From the NCBI GenBank assembly GCA_900455085.1, contig UGTZ01000001.1, positions 2,200,501 through 2,264,500 of the forward strand: a stretch of 64,000 nucleotides of DNA. Direction: 5' to 3'. The notes under the pieces are model-generated. The model searched no databases and had not been told where the DNA came from. It worked only from the letters and a program-made list of their open reading frames with translations. This document shows, one piece after another, positions 56,982 through 64,000 of the stretch. The stretch comes from Providencia rettgeri (GTDB taxonomy: Bacteria > Pseudomonadota > Gammaproteobacteria > Enterobacterales > Enterobacteriaceae). The position numbers and the translations under genes are program-made. Numbering within the stretch: the stretch's first letter is position 1; every line of letters begins with the position of its first letter.

Positions 56982-59654
56982 ATGTCGTTGAGTCTAAAAA
57001 CAACGAGTGCCTCGACACTCAATGTTGGAAACAAGCAGTATAATTACTTCAGTTTAGCGCTAGCTGAAAAAAAGCTCGGTGATGGGACGAAGTTACCTAA
57101 GTCATTAAAAGTCTTACTCGAAAACCTATTACGTCATATTGATGGTAGCTCAGTTGTTGAACAAGATTTACAAGCCATTATTGACTGGCAAAAAAATGCA
57201 CATGCAGATAGGGAAATTGCGTATCGTCCCGCGCGTGTGCTTATGCAAGATTTTACCGGAGTTCCTGCTGTTGTTGACCTGGCCGCGATGCGTGAAGCGG
57301 TTAAATCATTAGGTGGCAATGTTGAGCAAGTGAATCCGTTATCCCCCGTAGATTTGGTCATTGACCACTCGGTAATGGTGGATGAGTTTGCCACCCAATC
57401 CGCCTTTGGCGATAACGTTGAAATTGAAATGGCGCGTAACCATGAGCGTTATTTATTTTTACGTTGGGGGCAAAAAGCGTTTAACCGTTTTCAAGTGGTA
57501 CCACCTGGTACAGGTATTTGTCACCAAGTTAATTTAGAATACCTTGGTAAGGCGGTATGGTATGAAGAAATTGACGGTAAATTATATGCTTATCCAGATA
57601 CTTTAGTGGGCACGGACTCCCATACGACGATGATCAATGGGTTAGGCGTATTAGGTTGGGGTGTTGGTGGTATTGAAGCTGAAGCCGCGATGTTAGGCCA
57701 ACCTGTATCGATGCTAATTCCTGACGTTGTTGGTTTTAAATTAACGGGTAAATTATCCGAAGGGATCACAGCAACTGACCTTGTGTTGACAGTGACACAA
57801 ATGCTACGTCAACATGGTGTCGTGGGTAAGTTTGTTGAATTCTATGGTGATGGCTTGGCCGATTTACCATTAGCAGACCGCGCAACAATTGCGAATATGT
57901 CCCCTGAATATGGTGCAACGTGTGGCTTTTTCCCGGTTGATGAAGTAACACTGTCTTATATGCGTTTAACTGGGCGCAGTGATGATGAAATTGCGCTGGT
58001 GGAAGCTTATAGTAAAGAGCAGGGTTTATGGCGTTATGCGGGCGATGAACCGATTTTTACCAGCACACTTGAGTTAGACATGTCGACAGTCGAATCCAGT
58101 TTAGCCGGGCCTAAACGTCCACAAGACAGAGTCGAACTTAGCCAAGTACCAAAAGCATTTCGTGGCGCAGTCGAATTAGAAGTCAATAAGAAAATCCAAT
58201 CGAGCTATCCTTCGGTTAAATATCAAAATAAAACCTTTGAATTAACCGATGGCGCGGTCGTTATTGCAGCAATTACCTCTTGTACAAACACGTCGAACCC
58301 AAGTGTATTAATGGCGGCAGGGCTATTAGCGAAGAAAGCCGTTGAAAAAGGGTTAGTTCGCCAACCGTGGGTTAAATCATCATTAGCACCGGGTTCTAAA
58401 GTGGTTACTGATTATCTTGCCGTTGCAGGTTTAACACCGTATTTAGATAAGCTTGGGTTTAACCTTGTCGGGTATGGATGCACAACGTGTATTGGTAACT
58501 CAGGGCCATTACCAGAACCAATAGAAGAAGCGATTAAACAAACGGATCTTACTGTTGGTGCCGTGCTGTCAGGAAACCGTAACTTTGAAGGGCGAATTCA
58601 CCCACTGGTGAAAACTAACTGGTTAGCCTCTCCGCCGCTTGTTGTTGCCTATGCACTGGCGGGTAATATGAATATCAACTTGAAAACTGACCCTATCGGG
58701 GTTGATAAATCGGGTAATGATGTTTATTTGAAAGATATTTGGCCATCAAGTGCTGAAATTGCGCAAGCTGTACAGCAAGTTAAAACAGATATGTTCCGTA
58801 AGGAATATAACGCGGTCTTTGAAGGTGATGATGCTTGGAGAGCATTAAAAGTTGAAAGCTCTTCAACTTATCACTGGCAAGCAGACTCGACCTATATCCG
58901 CCATCCACCTTTCTTTGAAGGAATGCAATCTCAGCCAGTACCTGTTAAAGATATTCATGGCGCAAATATTTTAGCGATCCTCGGTGACTCGGTCACCACT
59001 GACCATATTTCTCCCGCGGGGAATATCAAAAAAGAGAGCCCAGCAGGGCGGTATCTGCAAGAACACGGTGTTGCTGTCGCAGATTTCAACTCTTATGGTT
59101 CGCGTCGTGGTAACCATGAAGTGATGATGCGCGGTACATTTGCAAATATTCGTATTCGTAATGAAATGGTGCCAGGTGTAGAGGGCGGTTATACCTTACA
59201 TATACCGACAGGCAAACAAATGGCGATTTATGATGCAGCGATGCTGTATCAACAAGAAAATCGCCCATTGGCTATCATTGCGGGTAAAGAATATGGTTCA
59301 GGTTCTAGCCGAGATTGGGCTGCGAAAGGTACAAATTTATTAGGTGTGAGAGTCGTCATTACTGAGTCATATGAGCGTATCCACCGTTCCAATTTGATTG
59401 GTATGGGGGTTATACCTTTAGAGTTTAAAGATGGGGTATCCCGTAAGACACTCAATTTAAAAGGTGATGAACGCATTGATGTCACGGGGTTACAGTCAAT
59501 TACTCCTGGACAAGATATCACAGTGAAAATCACGTATGGCAATGGTGATATAAAGGAAGTTATAACACGCTGTCGTATTGATACTGCAACGGAGATGGAT
59601 TATTACCGTCATGGTGGTATCTTACATTATGTTATAAGACAGATGCTGCATTAA
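56982..59654 (+). CDS. acnA: Aconitate hydratase A
   Basis: Iron-sulphur enzyme converting citrate to isocitrate. 890 residues, the normal length. The cluster cysteines are in ITSCTNTSNPSV and GCTTCIGNSGP. GTDSHTTMINGLG, DSVTTDHISPAG and GSGSSRDWAAKG are conserved active-site segments. The frame is intact. AAGGAGG precedes the start. AcnA is the stress-stable form in enterobacteria. Confidence 0.97.
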   Translation: MSLSLKTTSASTLNVGNKQYNYFSLALAEKKLGDGTKLPKSLKVLLENLLRHIDGSSVVEQDLQAIIDWQKNAHADREIAYRPARVLMQDFTGVPAVVDLAAMREAVKSLGGNVEQVNPLSPVDLVIDHSVMVDEFATQSAFGDNVEIEMARNHERYLFLRWGQKAFNRFQVVPPGTGICHQVNLEYLGKAVWYEEIDGKLYAYPDTLVGTDSHTTMINGLGVLGWGVGGIEAEAAMLGQPVSMLIPDVVGFKLTGKLSEGITATDLVLTVTQMLRQHGVVGKFVEFYGDGLADLPLADRATIANMSPEYGATCGFFPVDEVTLSYMRLTGRSDDEIALVEAYSKEQGLWRYAGDEPIFTSTLELDMSTVESSLAGPKRPQDRVELSQVPKAFRGAVELEVNKKIQSSYPSVKYQNKTFELTDGAVVIAAITSCTNTSNPSVLMAAGLLAKKAVEKGLVRQPWVKSSLAPGSKVVTDYLAVAGLTPYLDKLGFNLVGYGCTTCIGNSGPLPEPIEEAIKQTDLTVGAVLSGNRNFEGRIHPLVKTNWLASPPLVVAYALAGNMNINLKTDPIGVDKSGNDVYLKDIWPSSAEIAQAVQQVKTDMFRKEYNAVFEGDDAWRALKVESSSTYHWQADSTYIRHPPFFEGMQSQPVPVKDIHGANILAILGDSVTTDHISPAGNIKKESPAGRYLQEHGVAVADFNSYGSRRGNHEVMMRGTFANIRIRNEMVPGVEGGYTLHIPTGKQMAIYDAAMLYQQENRPLAIIAGKEYGSGSSRDWAAKGTNLLGVRVVITESYERIHRSNLIGMGVIPLEFKDGVSRKTLNLKGDERIDVTGLQSITPGQDITVKITYGNGDIKEVITRCRIDTATEMDYYRHGGILHYVIRQMLH

Positions 59655-59673
59655 TCATTCAATTGTGTTACTG

Positions 59674-59716
59674 AAACGCCTGTAAGATTGTTATCCTACG
59701 GGCGTTTTTATTTTTT
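59674..59716 (+). terminator. acnA terminator
   Basis: Imperfect stem starting AAACGCC and closing GGCGTTT with a long T-rich tail, 20 bases after acnA. Confidence 0.75.
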
Positions 59717-59951
59717 AATATTTAATCTTATTTATCAATTTTGTTTTTTCTCAATATTTTTGATAGCAATCTACGTTATGGTGTTAAATAGACGGTAGAT
59801 TAAAGGAGAAAATAGTCGCTACTAGGCTAAATGAAAATAGGGTGAAGTTCGCCATAAATAAGTTTCTTTGTGCAAATTAATTGAATGTAATAGCTTTAGC
59901 ACGGGTCACCATGTAACTGAGCTTATCGAAAACACTATAAAGGAAATGAGT

Positions 59952-60395
59952 ATGGCAGATATCAATGAAACCGATTTCTATAAAGGGGCATTGTGGGCAG
60001 CAGATATCTTATTAACCACATCCCATTTTGATGGTGCGAACGAAGAGGTTCGTGACATTTTGGAGCACATACCTAACTTATATTCTATTGTGATGAGAAC
60101 ACCTGAAACGGAAGTCCATGATTTGCGTTTATATGCAGACAAAGAATTTCCACTCGGCTTAAATGCAGATTACACCACCATTACCATTGCACCATTACAA
60201 GACTACTTTGATATTTTGCCTATGCCCGATCAAAACCCTGAGAGTATTACGGTTGAAGTTGATTACTGGGGAGTAGTTGCAACAACATCTGCGGGTAAAC
60301 AAGATTTATTAATTGCCGGTTTAGCAACGCCAGAGCAAGCACAGCATTATGTGCAAACATTAACCCAACAACTTGAATTGCAAAGAGCAAAATAG
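59952..60395 (+). CDS. Conserved-looking protein of unknown function
   Basis: 147 acidic residues beginning MADINETDFYKGALWAADIL and ending LQRAK. No signal peptide or membrane span. The DFYKGALWAADILL...HFDGANEEVRDIL start looks helical and the middle (ITIAPLQDYFDI, SITVEVDYWGVVA) looks like strands. I do not recognise the family. Of several starts I choose 59952 because AAAGGA lies eight bases before it. It sits alone between acnA and hemB, where E. coli has other small genes. Confidence 0.75.
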   Translation: MADINETDFYKGALWAADILLTTSHFDGANEEVRDILEHIPNLYSIVMRTPETEVHDLRLYADKEFPLGLNADYTTITIAPLQDYFDILPMPDQNPESITVEVDYWGVVATTSAGKQDLLIAGLATPEQAQHYVQTLTQQLELQRAK

Positions 60396-60445
60396 CCAAC
60401 TGGCTATAAGTTAGGCGCTTTAAGTACTATTATTCAACATAAATG

Positions 60446-60492
60446 ACAAAAAACCGCGCTACTGTGTTTATGTACAGTAACACGGTTTTTTT
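60446..60492. terminator. Bidirectional terminator between the unknown gene and hemB
   Basis: Interrupted inverted repeat (AAAAACCG...TACTGT with ACAGTAACACGGTTTTTT) between convergent genes, with a run of T after it. Confidence 0.75.
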
Positions 60493-60505
60493 TAACTGAA
60501 TGAGA

Positions 60506-61483
60506 TTATAACGCGTTGGCTTCGGCTAATTGTAAAGCGAAATAAGTGAAAATAAGGTCAGCGCCTGCGCGTTTAATTGACCCTAGTGTTTCAAGAGCCA
60601 CACGCGTTTCATCAATTGCACCCGCTTGAGCAGCAAATTTAATTTGTGCGTATTCTCCACTGACTTGATAAGCCCCGATGGGTAATTGAGTGTGTTCGCG
60701 TAAATCACGAATAATATCCAAATACGCTCCGGCAGGCTTTATCATTAGCGCGTCAGCACCTTCGCGCTCATCAATTAGTGACTCATGGAGCGCTTCACGG
60801 CGGTTCATTGGGTTCATCTGATAGGTTTTTCTATCGCCTTTAAGGCATGAACCTGCTGCATCTCTGAATGGGCCATACAGTGCGGATGCAAATTTTGTGG
60901 AGTAAGACATAATTGCAGTGTCTGTAAAGCCTGCTTCATCAAGAGCATGACGGATTGCAGCAACCTGGCCATCCATTGCGGCAGAAGGGGCAATGAAATC
61001 AGCGCCTGCACGTGCGGCGGCAACCGCTTGTAAACCTAGGTTATGGATAGTTGCATCGTTGTCAACGACATGACCGTGCATAACGCCACAGTGACCATGA
61101 GAGGTGTATTCACAGAAACAGGTGTCAGACATCACTATCATTTCAGGAACGGTTTCTTTGCAGATACGTGACATGCGTGCCACTAAACCATTTTCTTGCC
61201 ATGCATCACTACCATTATCATCAAGATGATGGGAAACCCCAAAGGTCATCACTGATTTTATTCCTGCATTTGCGATACGCTCAATTTCATAGGCAAGGCG
61301 TTTTTCAGGAATACGCATAACACCCGGCATGCTATTGATTGGCATATAGTCATCGAGTTCTTCTTCAACAAAAATTGGCAAGCAAAGGTCATTAACGGAA
61401 AGATGGGTTTCTTGGAATAAAGTGCGGAGTTTTTCGGTCTTACGCAATCTTCTCATGCGTTGAATTGAATGCAGGTTGTTCAC
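60506..61483 (-). CDS. hemB: Delta-aminolevulinic acid dehydratase (porphobilinogen synthase)
   Basis: Condenses two 5-aminolevulinates into porphobilinogen for haem. 325 residues. Zinc cysteines are in DTCFCEYTSHGHCG. Schiff-base lysines are in MSYSTKFAS and MIKPAGAYLD. The start is GTG at 61483 after a GGAG site. The frame is intact. In E. coli hemB is far from this place; here it is next to ribA. Confidence 0.95.
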   Translation of the reverse strand: MNNLHSIQRMRRLRKTEKLRTLFQETHLSVNDLCLPIFVEEELDDYMPINSMPGVMRIPEKRLAYEIERIANAGIKSVMTFGVSHHLDDNGSDAWQENGLVARMSRICKETVPEMIVMSDTCFCEYTSHGHCGVMHGHVVDNDATIHNLGLQAVAAARAGADFIAPSAAMDGQVAAIRHALDEAGFTDTAIMSYSTKFASALYGPFRDAAGSCLKGDRKTYQMNPMNRREALHESLIDEREGADALMIKPAGAYLDIIRDLREHTQLPIGAYQVSGEYAQIKFAAQAGAIDETRVALETLGSIKRAGADLIFTYFALQLAEANAL

Positions 61484-61673
61484 AGTATCTCCTGGTAGTA
61501 TGCGGAATAAACCTCAAGAGCTCAGTTTATTCGTCAGGGTAATCAGATGGCTAACAGTATAAACCTTATAGAAAGAAAGTGAATATAGCAGCGGGTAAAT
61601 GGCACACTTTGAATGATGATAATCAGAATGAGGAGAAGAAAGGGAAGAGCAGAACACTCTTCCTTTGGTGAGA

Positions 61674-62270
61674 TCACTGATGCTTAAATAGCATGTGCCC
61701 CATTTTTTCTGCTTTAACGTCAAGGTAATGTTCGTTACTTGGGTTACGACCGACAATCAGTGGAACACGTTCTACCACGTTAATTCCAGCTTCACGCATG
61801 ATGTCTATTTTTTTCGGGTTATTTGTCAATAAACGGACTTCATTAATTCCCAATAATTTATACATATCAGAGCATAAGGTAAAATCACGTTCATCGGCTT
61901 TGAATCCGAGTTTGATGTTGGCTTCAACCGTATCAAGGCCTTGATCTTGCAATGCATAAGCACGGATTTTATTTAGCAAGCCTATGTTTCGGCCTTCTTG
62001 ACGATGATAAAGTAATACCCCTCGGCCTTCTTTACTAATCTGAGAGAGCGCGGCTTCTAATTGAAAACCACAATCGCAACGTAGACTAAATAACGCATCT
62101 CCTGTTAAACATTCGGAGTGGATCCGGCTAAGTACCGGTGTATCTCCTGAGATATCGCCAAAAATTAACGCTACATGATCACGACCGGTTGCAATTTCTT
62201 CAAAACCCACCATTAAAAACTCACCGAAAGGTGTTGGGAGTTTTGCTTCGGCAACGCGTTTTAGCTGCAT
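61674..62270 (-). CDS. ribA: GTP cyclohydrolase II
   Basis: First enzyme of riboflavin synthesis, opening GTP and releasing formate and pyrophosphate. About 198 residues. Zinc ligands Cys54, Cys65 and Cys67 in HSECLTGDALFSLRCDCG, then YHRQEGRNIGL and LLTNNPKK. I start at 62270 (MQLKRVAEAKLP), the conserved amino end; an ATG at 62282 adds four residues. Divergent from pgpB, as in E. coli. Confidence 0.95.
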   Translation of the reverse strand: MQLKRVAEAKLPTPFGEFLMVGFEEIATGRDHVALIFGDISGDTPVLSRIHSECLTGDALFSLRCDCGFQLEAALSQISKEGRGVLLYHRQEGRNIGLLNKIRAYALQDQGLDTVEANIKLGFKADERDFTLCSDMYKLLGINEVRLLTNNPKKIDIMREAGINVVERVPLIVGRNPSNEHYLDVKAEKMGHMLFKHQ

Positions 62271-62483
62271 ATTTTCTTTCATTAGTTAAAGTAACTCTTG
62301 CTTAATTAATAACGTTTATCGATATAAAGTAGCTTAACTATAATACATCGACGCTATATGACGTTTAGCATATAGAGGTTGGTATTCTTTGCACACGACC
62401 AACGCTGTATTACTATAACAGAGTTAATAATAGGTGAATGGAATATTTGTATATTTAATAGAACTTTATTTGGAATACATTGA

Positions 62484-63207
62484 ATGAAAAAAATGGTTTT
62501 GGTTGTTTGTGCTTTTGCATTGTTATTAATCATGCCTCCCATGGTGATGATAGTTACAGGGTGGCATTGGTCACCAGAAACCCAGTTTAACTCTATGAAA
62601 TGGCTTCTTTGGCTGACAGACACTGCGGGTGCGCCTTATAGTATTTTAACGTCTTTGTTATTTCTTGGAGTCGTTATATTCGTTTTCCGTTCAGAAAAGA
62701 AACAGCGACTGAAAATTTTGCTTGTTCTGGTCAGCGCGGTATTACTGCAACAAGGTTTGAAGAGCGCATTAAAAAGCACATTTAAAGAACCGCGTCCTTA
62801 TGTGGAATGGTTGGCAACTCAATATCAAATTCCTTCATCAGAGTTTTATGAGTTAAAACGTAGTGAACGAGCGAAATTAATTAAAAATACGGTTAAACAA
62901 GATGAAAAATATAGCTAAGTGGCAGCGTAAACATTGGCAAGCAGAAACGGGGTATTCTTTTCCTTCGGGTCATATGTTATTTGCGGCAGGCTGGGCATTG
63001 TTTTTAATTGTGCTTTTTTGGCAACAGCGTTTATATGCTTTATCGATAGGGCTTGCTATTTGGGCAGAGGGTATTGCGTTTAGTCGGATGTTGTTGGGAA
63101 TGCATTGGCCTATAGATATAATAACTTCAGTGATCATAAGTGCTTGTTTTACCCTATTTGGTTATTATATTTTACGGGCATGGGGACTATTTAGTAAAGC
63201 CGATTAA
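62484..63207 (+). CDS. pgpB: Phosphatidylglycerophosphatase B, frameshifted
   Basis: Inner-membrane PAP2-family phosphatase acting on phosphatidylglycerophosphate, undecaprenyl pyrophosphate and others. Motifs in order: KEPRPYVEWLA, YSFPSGHMLFAAGW and SRMLLGMHWPID, with about six spans. The frame breaks at an A5 run (62905-62909); four A give VKQDENIAKWQRKHW and a 240-residue protein, near the usual 254. Confidence 0.92.
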
Positions 63208-63352
63208 TCTTTCATCAAGTTGGCCATTATTAGGGGAGATCTAACTTAAATATCTCATTGTATAAAATAAATTGCTTTGTCTGAATGCGCTGGAAATGCT
63301 ACCTTAACAGGTAGATATTATTGGATGAATAGAACTGATAACGGGAATAAAT

Positions 63353-63670
63353 GTGAAATATTTTCTGATTTTATTACTAGCGGTCGCTTTTTTTATTGTT
63401 TCGATTACGCTAGGTTCAAGCAATGATCAGGTTATTACATTTAACTATCTGATTGCAAAAGGGGATTTTTCATTATCGACCCTTCTTGCATCACTTTTTG
63501 GTGTCGGTTTTGTGCTAGGTTGGCTAGTCTGTGCCGTGTTTTATTTACGAGTCATCGTTAGCCTGAAAAACGCACGTCGTAAAATTCGACGTTTAGAATC
63601 ACAATTAGGTGCTGGAGAAAGTAATATTTCCGACTCAACCTCATTAGTGACGACTCAGAACAAGGAATAA
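63353..63670 (+). CDS. lapA: Lipopolysaccharide assembly protein LapA
   Basis: 105 residues with two membrane spans (about 1-20 and 42-66) followed by a charged coiled region (LKNARRKIRRLESQL). Formerly YciS. Partner of LapB in controlling LpxC levels and LPS export. GTG start at 63353; the overlapping ATG two bases earlier stops at once. Seven bases before lapB. Confidence 0.93.
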   Translation: MKYFLILLLAVAFFIVSITLGSSNDQVITFNYLIAKGDFSLSTLLASLFGVGFVLGWLVCAVFYLRVIVSLKNARRKIRRLESQLGAGESNISDSTSLVTTQNKE

Positions 63671-63676
63671 TCCTGT

Positions 63677-64000
63677 ATGTTCGAGTTGCTGTTTCTGCTG
63701 CTACCGGTTGCTGCTGCTTACGGTTGGTACATGGGGCGCAGAAGTGCTCAACAAGATAAGCAACAACATGCGAATCGCTTGTCACGTGATTATGTTACAG
63801 GCGTTAACTTCCTATTATCTAATCAACAAGACAAAGCTGTCGATTTATTCCTCGATATGCTGAAAAATGAAGACAGTTCCGCTTTTGAGGCTCATCTCAC
63901 GCTGGGAAATTTATTTCGCTCTCGCGGGGAAGTTGAACGTGCTATTCGTATTCACCAATCGCTGGTGGAAAGTGCTGCTTTGTCATTTGAACAACGCTTA
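63677..64000 (+). CDS. lapB: Lipopolysaccharide assembly protein LapB, amino-terminal part
   Basis: The first 108 residues before the window ends. A short amino-terminal anchor (MFELLFLLLPVAAAYGWYMG) is followed by RRSAQQDKQQHANRLSRDY and TPR-like helices (YVTGVNFLLSNQQDKAVDLF, HLTLGNLFRSRGEVERAI). Formerly YciM; with FtsH it controls LpxC degradation. AAGGAAT precedes the start. Confidence 0.94.
   Translation, partial: MFELLFLLLPVAAAYGWYMGRRSAQQDKQQHANRLSRDYVTGVNFLLSNQQDKAVDLFLDMLKNEDSSAFEAHLTLGNLFRSRGEVERAIRIHQSLVESAALSFEQRL

Noticed and set aside
62354..62623. 89-codon minus-strand frame before pgpB
   Set aside because: Overlaps the pgpB 5' end and has no ribosome site.

Overview
The window is a chromosomal segment of a gammaproteobacterium of the order Enterobacterales. 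By protein similarity and gene arrangement (separate trpG and trpD, moderate to low GC, AT-rich intergenic DNA, an ERIC element) it is most likely Providencia or a close relative in the Morganellaceae. That assignment rests on recognition of protein families and gene order, not on a database search. The backbone follows the well-known enterobacterial order around trp and opp: purU-ychJ-rssB-galU-hns-tdk-adhE-ychE-oppABCDF-yciU-cls-yciY-tonB-yciA-yciB-yciC-ompW-trpABCDGE-rnm-yciO-rluB-btuR-yciK-sohB-yciN-topA-cysB-acnA-ribA-pgpB-lapA-lapB. It is preceded by sppA-ydjA-selD-topB-xthA.

Layout. 1-5.6 kb: sppA (cut by the window edge), divergent ydjA-selD-topB, and convergent xthA. 6.2-7.2 kb: an orphan LysR-type regulator that ends next to a tRNA-Tyr gene. 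7.3-16 kb: purU, ychJ, rssB, galU, hns, tdk and adhE, linking one-carbon metabolism, sigma-S turnover, UDP-glucose supply, nucleoid structure, thymidine salvage and fermentation. 16.4-23.7 kb: a MarC-family protein and the oligopeptide ABC transporter, with a decayed second oppA in front. 23.8-32.5 kb: envelope genes (cardiolipin synthase, TonB, YciA/B/C, a SulP permease, OmpW). 32.8-33.8 kb: a 5'-truncated two-partner-secretion transporter gene. 34.1-41.0 kb: the tryptophan operon with leader peptide, attenuator and TrpR-type operator, divergent from rnm. 41-51.3 kb: rnm, yciO, rluB, aphA, a filamentous-hemagglutinin remnant, btuR, yciK, sohB, yciN and topA. 51.5-53.3 kb: a small accessory patch with a Doc/Fic-family toxin and its probable partner, sodC, and three tandem ERIC-like units. 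53.4-64 kb: pepO, cysB, acnA, an unknown gene, hemB, ribA, pgpB and lapA-lapB (cut by the window edge).

A striking property is that at least eighteen single-base frameshifts, nearly all at mono-nucleotide runs, interrupt otherwise perfectly conserved genes (sppA, ydjA, selD twice, rssB, hns, the adhE tail, oppB, oppC, oppD, oppF twice, trpE three times, pgpB and others). Restoring one base at each gives proteins of the usual family length. I read these as probable sequence errors rather than gene decay and annotate those genes as intact loci with frameshifts. In contrast, the second oppA (internal deletion of about 1.07 kb), the TpsB-like gene and the TpsA-like fragment are genuine remnants.

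The most interesting accessory items are the Doc-like toxin with an unfamiliar 59-residue partner, the tandem ERIC array, the two separated two-partner-secretion remnants, a small lipoprotein gene in front of aphA, and a few unrecognised small genes. I saw no CRISPR array, prophage, integrase or insertion-sequence transposase.
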